The position numbers and the translations under genes were made by a program. Under the pieces are notes generated by a model that was not told where the DNA came from, searched no databases, and saw only the letters and a program-made list of their open reading frames with translations. Shown piece by piece: positions 45,233 through 55,360 of a stretch of 64,000 nt of DNA; position 1 is the first letter of the stretch; each line of letters opens with the position of its first letter. This DNA comes from Phoenix dactylifera (taxonomy: Eukaryota; Streptophyta; Magnoliopsida; Arecales; Arecaceae): positions 19,747,674 through 19,811,673 of the forward strand of contig NC_052400.1 of assembly GCF_009389715.1 (NCBI RefSeq), read 5' to 3'.

Positions 45233-47145
45233 ACTCTAGAATTTAAAAATCCTAGATATATAATTAACATTCAAAATAAAATCAACAATGTTGAATAAAA
45301 GACGACTTTTGACGTAGTCTTGGTTACCTTCGAATTAGCACAGGTGATAACTAAATATCAGGACCTTAGGTACTGCTAACCTTGGTCTGGATCATGCAAA
45401 ATCTTTATAGGTTAATCTAATGAAAGTGGGGTCCTTCAAATTGATTTGGGTTTCACCAGATTCAAGTAAAATTTTCTAGTTGCCTTTCGAGGATTTGAAA
45501 ATAATTTGTAAGGCTCAATATGTGTTTTCAAGGGGCATAGGCTTTTATAAAATTAAAGTCCTATCTCAAACCGACAACATGAAGTGAAAACAATAATAAT
45601 CTAAAGATAAACTAGTTTATAGGGAAAGGCTGAAAAATAATTATGTAAAGGAAAGATACGACCTCTTCTTACAGATCTGATTCAGTGGATGAGTTTGGAT
45701 GTCAGAGTGTAGGATGCAGAACCGGAACCCGACGATTTGTAGAAGATGCTGCTGAAAAATGGCTGACTGCAGTGTCGTTGTAGAAGCCCAACTCACGGCA
45801 GGGTCTGGATCCAGGTGCAGGGTCTGAAAGCTGGGCCCGCAAGATACTGGGCCAGAGGATCAGCTGGGCTCGCGTGACAGCAGGCTAGATGCTGGGCCGG
45901 CCCACTCGCCCGAAAGCGGAGACTAGATGGGACCCGAAGCTTCTGGATGGCTTCGGATCCCTCTGTGTGATCGGGAGAGGAGCTGAGGGAGATCGGGTGG
46001 AAGAAGAGAGGCAGACGATGGGTGGCGATCTTCGTTTTGGGGAGCGAAGGAAGCGGCGAGGGTGGACGATGGAGTCGGCAACGGAGGTGGAGGTGGTGGC
46101 GCGGGGAAAGAGATGGGAGGGAGGTTTCGGTGAGATGGGAGGGAGAAGAAAAGAAGATTAGGGTCTGAGGGATGAGGTATGGAAGGGAGAAGGGTCTCGG
46201 TGAGCTGGAAGGGGGAAGAAATGGGAGAACTCGAGGGTTGGGGAAAGAGTGGAGGCAATGGAGAAGATGGAGGGAGTGGCGGCGGTGTGACCGGGCAGCG
46301 GTGTATGTGGTCGCAGAGGAAAGCGGCGGCGGCGGTGGATGAGGATGGTCCGATGACAAGAAGAGAGGCGGCTCGGTGGCAGCAAGAGAGCGGCGACAGT
46401 GGCGGTGGAGGCGCGGCAGCGAAGCGTCGACGGCGGCAGTGGTGGCGGAACCCTAGATCTAGGGTTCTTCTCCGTCGACGACAAGGTACGATCTTTCTTG
46501 CTTCTTTTTTTTTTTTTTTTTTTTTTGAACAGCACGTGCAAGTCACGTGCTGCGTCTGGAGCTGTCACGTGTGATGTCACGTGCGAGACTCACGTGAGGG
46601 TCATGTGACCTTTTTTTTTTCTCTCTTTTTTTTTTTTTTTTTTTGGAAACGGATCCGGGTTAATAGACTGGGTAACGGGTGAGGGACTTACCCGTTAGCT
46701 GGTGTTTCTTCAACCTCCCGACGGTTTTGGGAGGTGGTACCGGGCTCTGCGGCTACGGTTGCCGAGCGGAACCTGTGGCCTGCTGCGATGGACAGCAATC
46801 GATTACAAGCCCTTGACTGGTTGGAGAGATTATAGAAGAAGAAACCTCTCCTTGCTCCTTCTGGTGAAAGCCGATCGAGAGGGAGGTGAACAGAGACGTA
46901 AGACTCTCCCTCTTCTTCACACTGTGCGCTGGTCGTCGGCATTCATCATGCTCCGGTGTCCGTGGTGCAAAGTCTTCCGTGAAGAACTCGTGCGGCATAC
47001 GAAGCAGGGGCAGCCTGTCCATACACCAGGTCTTTGGGGATTAGGACGGCTACAGATGTACCGAGAGGGAGTCAGGAGGGAAATAGAATGACAGGATCAG
47101 GGCGTTGGCACAGAGGCAAAGCCCTGGCTGGCTCTGATACCAAAC
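45233..47145 (-). other. Long leader of the truncated gypsy element
   Basis: Between the primer site and the gag start lies 1.9 kb with no recognisable protein. A GC-rich stretch (about 45880-46480) with GGCGGC repeats is open in several frames on both strands, and is flanked by poly(T) runs near 46505 and 46625. CACGTG occurs several times between 46530 and 46605. Confidence 0.5.
47130..47145 (-). promoter_or_regulatory. Primer-binding site (initiator Met tRNA type)
   Basis: Minus strand reads GTTTGGTATCAGAGCC immediately after the 5' LTR end GCATCA. TGGTATCAGAGC is the classic complement of initiator Met tRNA. Confidence 0.85.
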
Positions 47146-47445
47146 TGATGCGGGACAGCTGATTTAGAGAAGAAATTAGGAAGGGGAAGAAGGAGGGAGG
47201 AGTCTGGAGTCCACCAGATGCCAAAGCAAAGTCTTTTTTTTTTTTAATCCAAAAATTCTGCTGAACAGTAGATATGGGGGTGCCATATATAGCCCCAATA
47301 CAACTACCCATGATCCCCACAAATGAGATCATGTAACTACCCATGATCCAACAACATCATGGGTCACTACATTAGCTAAATACAATCAAACAAGCCAGCA
47401 ACTAATAAAAGACGAAAATACATAAGAAATAAATGAAAATACACA
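47146..47445 (-). repeat. 5' LTR of the truncated gypsy element
   Basis: Partner of 41362-41660. Followed in element orientation by the primer-binding site. Identity with the partner extends a few bases further (AGAA), to exactly where integrase sequence begins in the left copy. Confidence 0.88.
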
Positions 47446-49306
47446 AGAAAATAAAACTAGGGTGGCCAAAGTGCTATGCACGCCGGCGACGCCTGTATAC
47501 ATGCTGGAAACGGTGGTTTGTGTCTCCACCATAAAGGCTGCCAGTAAATTCAAATACTAAGCATCAACCTGTTTCCGGTTGCAATAAATAGGATGAAAAA
47601 CCTCAAAAGTAAACCCAAAAAATCCTTACACCTCAATCCGAATCTATCCCACGTCTTTCACTTCTTAAGGAAGAAAGTGAAAGAAAAGAACTAGTAATTA
47701 AACGTTTACCATTCCTCCAAATCAAATTCATTCAATGTTTCTCCCTCAAATAATAAATGGTCACATCAAGAAACCAAGAAACAGAGGAGCAATGATGGGG
47801 TAAAAAATATAAAAAATGCTAGGATCCAATCACTTGAACACCATCATCCTTATCAATGAACAATCTTTTCTTAAGTAATCCATCTTCTCCTTTCTCCCTT
47901 TTTCTTCCATTGTCAATTGATCACTGCTCGTCGATGAAAGAAAATCCCACCACTCTCATAGTAGTTGTCGATCTCCAGTTGCCAAGAAAAAGAGACGGCA
48001 AAAAAAGAAAGTTAAAACCCTAATTGAAGAGAGATGAAAATAGGAGATAAAAATTTATCCACATCAGCCCTTTTTGTCACATCAGCAGGTTACATGATAT
48101 CACGTGCTAACTCCATCGCGACAGCCAGATGGAATTCACATCCAGAGTCTGACTCGAAAAAATGGCAAATAGTTTAGAATTTTGGCATGATTACTTCCAG
48201 ACTAAATGGTATACCATAATATTGTTTTTAAGAGAACCTTGATCCGCTCCCGATGTGAAGGCTAGATGTATAAAATTAGAAATTGTAACAATTGGTTTTT
48301 GCAGTTGGGTGTCTTATGATTGTATCTCAGACAAAAAATTCAGTTGTGTCAGATCCCTAATTCTAATTGTGCCTCAAAAATCATTGGTCAAACCACCTAA
48401 GCTGCAGGCCTATGAATCATAATTTATCACAGATCATTTCTAGAATCCTGATCATTTTTTGAGGAGGCTAGAAACACTCAACAGTTGAACAAAAAGCACA
48501 ATGGCCATTGACCATTAACATCTCAGATTAATCTATGAATATTTCTCCATATCAAATAGCATGAACTAATATATAAATAACCATGGTTCAATCTTAGCTA
48601 TCTTCAAGAAATACAAGAAAAATTGAATCATTACAAGCAGCCTTTACTTGTAGCATCACCATGTGTCATCACCCAGTTCCCGAGAGAAACAAAAAAGGAG
48701 CCTCAATATTGAAATTTGAAAAGCGTACCATCCTCTCAAACAACCTCATCAGATTCTCAGGAAATAATTAATCCCATTGCAAGTTGTATGATGATGTTCA
48801 TCATCATCATCATGACTGCAGCATTCAAACCAACTCGAGTCACTGACTACATAAATCTATCGAGGTTTCCAATAGGCCAAACTTGGATAACTACTTAATA
48901 GAATATAATGCATACATGAAGTTTTCCTTCTCTGGATTGTAAGTAAAGACTTCTTATTGCTTTCCCTCCCGACCTCTCACGCGCACACGCACACGCGCGC
49001 CCGCATCCAAGTAAGAATGGAAAAACCTGTAACAAAAGAGCATCTACAAGAGTTCAGGAAAGTAATTTAAGTTTCATTTCCACAAGAGAGCTCAATAAGA
49101 AGATGGACAATTCCACTATTAATGCTAAGAACTTCTATTTATAGCTTCACATTCAAGTACATATTTACACAATTAAAACTCTAGCAGATGCAACCATCCT
49201 ACACTTATGACACTTATTAACAATATAAAACACACAAAGTTTGGAGGTAATGATGCAATTACACAGCACTTCATAATTAAAAGCTAAAAGCGAAGAATAT
49301 GTTTAA
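47446..49306. other. Intergenic region, nothing recognised
   Basis: AT-rich spacer. A short alternating CA/CG stretch lies near 48980-49002. No coding exon was seen. Confidence 0.5.
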
Positions 49307-52283
49307 TTATATAGGTAATGCCCTTTTGATTTTGGAGATCCATGGCCCTGGCTTCTCAATGGATTTTACCAAAACCTTCACCACCTCCTTCATGCACGGC
49401 CTCTCCATCGGATCCACCGAAGTACACCGAACCGCCAATTCCATGGTCCTGATCATCTCATCTCGATATTCCGCGTGCTGCCCTCTCATCGCCGGATCGA
49501 TCCACGTGTCCAAATGGCACTCCGAGTACAAGTGCCGGGCCCACTCCACGACCCCACCATGCTTGCCCGCCTCGGCATCCACGTGGCATCTCCCCGTCAG
49601 CAGCCCCACCAGTAGCACACCGAACGAGTAGACATCGCTCTTCTCCGTGTACTCCGCCCCCTTCCCCTCCTCGATCCCTGCCACGTCCGTGCATGGTAAA
49701 TTACCGTTAATAGGAAGGCTATTTCCGTCCTTCCATGATAGATTAAAACAAAACTCACAAGCTTAATTTGGTAACTTTACCTGGAGGGAAAAGGTTGACT
49801 AGGAGGCGAGCCACGCCGTCTCCGTCCAAAACGACGTTGTTATCTGCCGTCAAGCTCCCGTGCAATAACATTCCTCTGAGATGCAGGCAATGCAACGCCC
49901 TAGCGATGCCGACGGCGACTCTGCAACGCTTCTCCCAGCTAAGCTCCGTCAGTGCAACGCTTAAACTCCTCCCTCCGTTAACGGGCTCGTATATAAGCAC
50001 CCAACTCGTCTCCGACCGGCACGCCCCGGCCAAGCCCACCACGTTCCGGTGACGGAACCGCCCCATCTCCGTCACCTCCGCCCACCCTATCCTCGGAATG
50101 TCCGTCGCATTCCTGACAGCGAACAACATCCCATCACCGGCGCCGTCATGGACCGCGAACTTTCCCTCCTTGATCGACGTCGACAGGGCGTTCGCCGTTA
50201 TACCTTTTGACGCCTTCTCGTCAAAGACACGCACCTCCCAAACGCCGTTTCCGTTTATCTCGACCTTCTTCAGATAAATGTGCTCCCTTCTGCGCCGTCG
50301 GATCAAGAGGAATAGAAGAACGGAGAGCATGAGAATCAAAAGAACCGCCATTGGAAAAAAGACGGAAAACCGGCACGGCGTTTTCTCCACGGCGGCGGTG
50401 CACGGCGGCAAGCCACTTCTCGCGGTTCCACCGCAGAGGCCTGGGTTTCCAGCGATCGAGCTGGCGTTGGCGGAGAGGAAGGCTCCGGTCGCCGGCAAAC
50501 TGCCGTGGAAATGGTTGTGGGAGAAGTTGACAAATACCAGAGTTCCGGTTTTCCCTAAATCCTGGGGAATCTCTCCGGAGAAGCGGTTTTCCGAGAGGTC
50601 AAGTTCGGTGAGGACCGGCAGATCGGAGAGTCCGGCCGGAATCTCGCCGGAGAGCTGGTTCTTGCTGACGTCCAGACTGACCAGTTTCTTGCATTCCGCG
50701 ATCGCTTCTGGGATAGGGCCGGAGAGCTGGTTCTTGCTAAGCTTCAATCGAGCCAGCTCGGAAAACCGCCCGAAGCCTGCTGGAATGCCACCAGAGAAAT
50801 GATTTTCAGACAGGTCCAGATTCTTGATGCTTCCACTCCCAAAAGAGTCGGGCAATGGCCCGGCCAAGTCGTTCCTCGCAAGGCTCAGCATCTGGAGCGC
50901 CGGCATCTCCCAACTCCGGCCGTCTATCCGGCCAGAGAACCCATTGCCGGAGGCATCGAGGTAGTAGACGAGCGGAAGCTTGGTGAATTCCGGCGGTATC
51001 TCGCCGGAGAGCCTGTTGTTCTCGATCCGGACCCTCTCCAAGCTCCGGCATCCGCTCAAGCCGCCAGGGATCTCGCCTTCTAGAAAGTTCGAGAAGAGGA
51101 TCAGCTTAACGAGGCGGCGAGAGTAGCATAGGTGTTCTGGTACTCCACCGGTGAGGTTATTCGACGAGAGGTCGAGCACGGTGAGGTTATTCCCGCGGCC
51201 GAGATCCGCCGGGATCTCGCCGGAGAGGCGGTTGGACCAGAGCTGGAGTACTTGAAGGCGAGGAAGCGCGGCGATGGACCTGGGAATCGTACCCTCGAGT
51301 CGGTTGGAAAAGAGCTGGAGGACCTCGAGATTCTCGAGTTTGATCACTTCTTCGGAGATCTCGCCCGTCAGATCGTTCTCGCTGAGATCCAGCGAGATCA
51401 AATCCGTCAGGTTGTAGATGGACGGCGGGATTGGACCCGAGAGGCGGTTCTGATAGAGGAACAGGTACCTTAGTTTGTGGAGATTCCGGATGGAGCCGGG
51501 GATTTCGCCTGTGAGATTGTTGTACACAAGATCGAGGTGATTGAGAGCCGTCAGATTGCCGATCTCCGGCGGGATTTCGCCGGAGAGGTTGTTGTACCCT
51601 ACGTATATGAATCGGAGGGTCGTAATCTCGCCCAGCTCGGGAGGAATCCTTCCAACGAGCTCGTTCGAGGCTAATGTCAAGAATTCTAGCGTTCTAAGCT
51701 TGGAGATGGAGCTGGGGATTGGTCCACGGAGAGAGTTCCCGCCGAGATCGAGGACCTTAAGACGAGGAAAGTCGTCGGAGATCCCATCCGGCACCCCCCC
51801 GGTGAAGTAGTTATTCGACAGATCGAGGATCTCCAAGCTGCTGTTGATGATTTTATTCGGGCCGTTGGATCGGAGCGGGATTGGGCCGGAGAGGTGGTTG
51901 TTGGTGAGATTGAGATAGCGAAGGGAGGAGGAGAGATTGGAGAAGGCCTCGGGTGGGATGCCGCCGGAGAAGCCGTTGGATGAGAGATCGAGGGTGTGGA
52001 TGAAGGGCAGCGAGAAGAGCACGAAAGGGAGGCTCCCCGAGAGATTCTTTGCGGAGAGCCGGACGATGGAGACGTGGGAAGTGGAGTTGCCGTCGCATGT
52101 GATGCCGTGCCAGTTACAGAAGGAAGTGGTGGAGTTGCTCCAGCTGGAGAGGACGTTGAGCGGGTCGCTGATGGAAGATCTGACGGACAGTAGGGCTCGG
52201 AACTCGTACTCCTCCGAGGAGAAGCAGGTGGATAGAAATGGGAGTAAGTGGAGAAGCAGCGTCACGGAGGCATAGGGCCTCAT
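49307..52283 (-). CDS. SKM1-like LRR receptor protein with degenerate kinase domain (957 aa)
   Basis: Two exons: 52283-49781 and 49677-49307; phase 1, donor CTCCAG|GTAAAG, acceptor GGCAG|GG. Residues 1-22 look like a signal peptide (SVTLLLHLLPFLSTCFS). The LRR N-cap (LSSWSNSTTSFCNWHGITC) is followed by more than twenty plant-type repeats (LDLSSNGFSGGIPPE, LDLVYNNLTGEIPGS). A membrane helix lies near 640-662 (MAVLLILMLSVLLFLLIRRRRRE). The intracellular part is kinase-like but poor in catalytic motifs: the ATP lysine position reads FAVRN, HRD is LHGSL, DFG is replaced by GDGVARL, and no glycine loop is evident. The C-lobe is conserved (EKSDVYSFGVLLVGLLTGR, VEWARHLYSECHLDTWIDP, ERPCMKEVVKVL). 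This suits the SKM1 (At2g25790) group of subfamily XI, where loss of catalytic residues is also known. It is probably a plasma-membrane peptide receptor signalling through a partner kinase. Confidence 0.9.
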
Positions 52284-52350
52284 CTCTTTCGAATGAAAGA
52301 AGGGAATGGGAAGTGCGTGAGGAAGCGGGAAGGGAGGAGGTCGGGAGAGG

Positions 52351-52361
52351 GCTTAAATAGG
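52351..52361 (-). promoter_or_regulatory. Putative TATA element of the SKM1-like gene
   Basis: Minus strand CCTATTTAAGC lies about 70 bp upstream of the ATG at 52283, a normal spacing for a plant core promoter with a leader of about 40 nt. Confidence 0.5.
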
Positions 52362-52872
52362 ATGGGTAAAGACAGCGCCATTATTGGTTGGAGGCATATA
52401 GAGTAGGGAAATGGGGTCGAATTTGCAGGAAATAACGAGAATGCCACTAGGGTTTGAAAGAGGCACGGGTTAGGGGTGGTGGGTCAGAAGGCGTGACGGG
52501 GCGGTAAACGCCGCTAGCTGGCTGGTGCTCGAGTAGTTTGCAAGTTCATGGAGGGGCTGGCCGGCTGGGAATCGTGAGAGGTTTGACCCACAGATATAAT
52601 GCTTCCAGAAACTATGAATCATGAGGTTTGGGCGTGGGACGGCATGTGGCATGTCGAGGTGCCAACTGGTTGGTTTGTTACTTTGAATGGGAGTCCTGAG
52701 TTCAAAATACTAGGCTTAGGTTTCAGAATTCGTGCCTGCAAAGTAGGTGGAATGGTTTGGTTTAGCCCCAATGGTGAATTTGCAGGAAGGCAAAATGGAT
52801 CGTCCTGCTCTAATGTGGAACCACTCAATTCCTATCGAGCAGATCCCAGAGCCAAACAGCCCCCGAGCAAGT
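52362..52872. other. Upstream region of the SKM1-like gene
   Basis: No gene recognised. ORFs on both strands lack family motifs. It probably holds the promoter of the receptor gene and then passes into the repeat block. Confidence 0.4.
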
Positions 52873-52874
52873 AA

Positions 52875-53289
52875 TGACGCCCCAGTCCAAGCCGGGGCAC
52901 CCTGCAGAGTCGATCGAGAGTCGAGGAGGCCCCGTCGACCGCAGATATCTACAATAATGCCTCACGAGCCGGGCTCGGAGCGCCCTACAGAGTTGATCAA
53001 GAGGCGAAGAGGCCCCACCGACCGCAAGTACCTACTATGATGCCCCTCGAGCCGAGCTCGGGGCATCCTACAGAGTCGATCATGAGCCGAAGAGGCTCCG
53101 TCGACTGCAGGTACTTACAATGACGCCTCTCAAGCCGGGTTCGAAGCACCCTACAGAATTCATCGAGAGCCGAAGAGACTCTGTCGACCGCAGGTACTCA
53201 CAATGATGCCCCTCGAGCCGAGTTTGGGGCATCCTGGAGAGTTAACCAAGAGCCCAAGAAGCTCCCGCAACCGCAGGTATTTGTAATGA
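52875..53289. repeat. 83-bp tandem array (5 units)
   Basis: Five diverged head-to-tail units with constant 83-bp spacing; the GATC/ATC-AGAG anchor falls at about 52910, 52993, 53076, 53159 and 53242. Each unit contains CTCGAGCC-like, GGGGCA and CCGCAGGTA-like blocks. Unit-to-unit divergence is considerable, so the array is old. Confidence 0.88.
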
Positions 53290-53764
53290 TGTCGCCCCCT
53301 CGACCAGAGGCCAAGCCGACCTCGGACCCCGCCGAAGAACGAGCTGACCTCAACCAGGGAAGGCCTCCTCGACCTCGCCCAAACGTCGGGCTGACCTCAA
53401 CGCTTATCAAGCTGACTTTGTCAAGCGTATGCCGCGGCCTCCGGCCTCTCCGACCTCGCCTGCGGCCGCACCCACGCGCGCGCCCATACTTGCGCAGGTG
53501 GCCGTACATCACAACCTTACTACCCCATGTCTTGCTTACTGGCCACGCTATGACGTGTCAACTAGAGACCATGCTTTGCTGCCCCAACCATACTTACTGC
53601 TAGAGGCCGTACTTTGCCACACCTGTCAACGCCATGCTGTCCACAAGGACTGTCCAAATCGTGTGTCTCAAGCAAGCCTTGGCTACATGCTACCTAGCCA
53701 AAACCATCTCCTCCAATGATGAGGACGGGCCATATCTCCGCCACTTGGGCACTTCTGCAAGAAC

Positions 53765-53772
53765 TATAAATA
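53765..53772 (+). promoter_or_regulatory. TATA box in the LTR-like block
   Basis: TATAAATA within GAACTATAAATAGCCC; location about 200 bp before the suggested LTR end fits an LTR promoter. Confidence 0.45.
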
Positions 53773-54189
53773 GCCCACATTAGGTAACGCCTGGGGACTT
53801 TTGGACCCACTCAAGTCCATTCTAATTTAAGCATTGGAGGGTCCTCACCGGAATCTTCGGTGAGGCTTTGTGCAGGGTCCCCAAAGCGCAGGAGGCGCCA
53901 CCCTTTTTCCGTCCTGGCCGACGGCTCGATCGACTCCTCCGGCATGGTCACTCTTAGGCCAGATTTCAACCACAACAGCAGGGATGCGAATGAGTGGCAG
54001 AGGCGAATGTAATTTTGAGCACAAATGACATGCATCGAGCACCATGCGAGTTGATTCCACCAATCTTCTAGCCTTTTTTTTTCTTTGGTACATCGGCTGC
54101 TCATACTGCTTTCTTATGAGCACAGCTAGCTACATCACTAGTAAGAAGGCTACACAAAGCAAAAGAAACAGAGAACTGTTGGGTCTAGA

Positions 54190-54425
54190 AAAAAATTTTC
54201 AAATGATAAGCAGCATATGAGACGACCCAATCAGCAGTTTGGTTCGCCTTCCGAAGGACATGCCTGTTTTGGATAGCACGGTACTCCCGCAGCATCCGTC
54301 GTGTGTCGCCTAGAAGTGGATGCTCTGCCTCCTCCCGCCTCTTCTGTCGTAAACGCTTAATCAACGAAACTGAGTCCTCCTTTAGGATGATAAAGCCAGC
54401 CTTCGAGCCCTCTTAAAGCTTAGTT
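54190..54425 (-). mobile_element. LINE RNase H fragment
   Basis: Minus strand encodes GSKAGFIILKEDSVSLIKRL and RNRHVLRKANQTADWVVSYA, matching the second half of the plant LINE RNase H domain (compare HVFREINRAADWVASYVARH at 24.9 kb). Upstream and downstream parts are not recognisable, so this is an isolated relic. Confidence 0.75.
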
Positions 54426-55355
54426 GGAGCCTGGAGGCTCGAGAAAAGATATTTGATGTCATCCTGTAGATAGTGCTTGTGCCTAGGGGTGCACCCGAGG
54501 GTGGTCGGACACGAATTTCTCATTGGATTCAGGTCTCGGATATGGACTCGAACCTGTCCGATTTACAAGACTTACCATGTTAGCCAGGTTTTGCTTTTCC
54601 AGGCGCAGAACGGGCCTCGCGGAGAATCTGGTGAATGCCCGATGAGCCTAAAGGTTATAATTTCCGGTCCGGAGCGGTCTAATCCATCGATGACCAGGGT
54701 TTTCACTTTATTTTCTGGATTGAAGAGGGCAAGGACAAAGCAGAATGGAGATCAAAATGGGCAGAGGCAATTGCATCAGGAAGAGAATGATTACCGTGGA
54801 AATGCTCTTCAGAATATTATTCTTGCCTTCAGTCCGGACTCCTTGCACAGGTGCGGCAAAGAGAACTGCAGCATGGAAAAGGCTAAGGAAGTGGGGAGTC
54901 GTGTCATTATGGGGGACCGGAGCGAGGCTCGTGCGCAGCCTTTTTGTCGCACCGCCTTTCACCTCTCTCTCTCTCTCTCTCTCTCTTGCAAGGACTATTT
55001 CATTTCTTTACAGAGTGCTGTCATTGTCATTCCAAGCACGCATGCTCGCCGCCTCTCCCTGTCTCTCTCCTACCGCATTTTTCTATAGCCTTTTCCCTGC
55101 TGCTCTTGTGTACGTAGTTTGGGTGTGGGGTTCAGTTCATATAATAAGTTTGGCAGGCAAGGCACTCTTGTACAGATTAAGTCCATGCCATGGTTGCCAG
55201 CAGTAGAACGCTGGTTCCATTACAGTGGGGAACATGTACCGAAAAAACAAAAAAATTTCAGTGGGTCTGAAACCAACAATGGAAGCAACTTTTGGAGGAG
55301 ACAAACATTCAGGTTTTGGCCACGGAGCAAAAGATTTTGGTTGTTGAGGGATAAA
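54426..55355. other. Intergenic region with (CT)n microsatellite
   Basis: A perfect CT run lies at 54963-54986. The 203-residue and 153-residue plus frames crossing this region contain the repeat and show no known domain, so I do not call genes. Confidence 0.5.
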
Positions 55356-55360
55356 GTTTG
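55356..55360. repeat. Target-site duplication, left copy (GTTTG)
   Basis: GTTTG precedes TGTGAGGGCCC at 55361 and recurs exactly at 57436-57440, right after GCATCACA. Confidence 0.88.

Larger units (their letters stand above)
41362..47445 (-). mobile_element. Ty3/gypsy LTR retrotransposon with truncated integrase (6.1 kb)
   Basis: Two direct repeats of about 300 bp (41362-41660 and 47146-47445) bound a minus-strand gag-pol ORF. Just inside the right-hand (5') LTR is GTTTGGTATCAGAGC, an initiator Met tRNA primer site. The LTRs differ at only about two positions by eye (for example ACTATCC versus ACTACCC), so insertion is recent. The integrase reading frame runs straight into the 3' LTR with no polypurine tract between, so an internal deletion removed the end of pol. 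No exact 5-bp target duplication was found. A leader of about 1.9 kb (45233-47145) separates the 5' LTR from the ORF. Confidence 0.92.
52875..53977 (+). mobile_element. LTR-like block, probable gypsy LTR remnant
   Basis: Starts with the 83-bp array, continues through CpG-rich sequence rich in GACCTC, then has a TATA box (ACTATAAATAGCC, 53765-53772) and downstream CGGTGAGGCTTTGTGCAGG-like sequence. This is the usual promoter-to-R/U5 layout of plant gypsy LTRs. It is compatible with an end near ACCACAACA at 53977. I could not confirm matching ends or a target duplication, and no internal retroelement domain follows. Confidence 0.5.

Noticed and set aside
45793-46546. Pro/Ser-rich ORFs of 188-207 codons in the gypsy leader
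   Set aside because: Low-complexity GC-rich sequence open in several frames on both strands; no known domain.
54477-55206. Plus ORFs of 203 and 153 codons
   Set aside because: Both cross a (CT)n microsatellite and overlap in different frames; no homology recognised.
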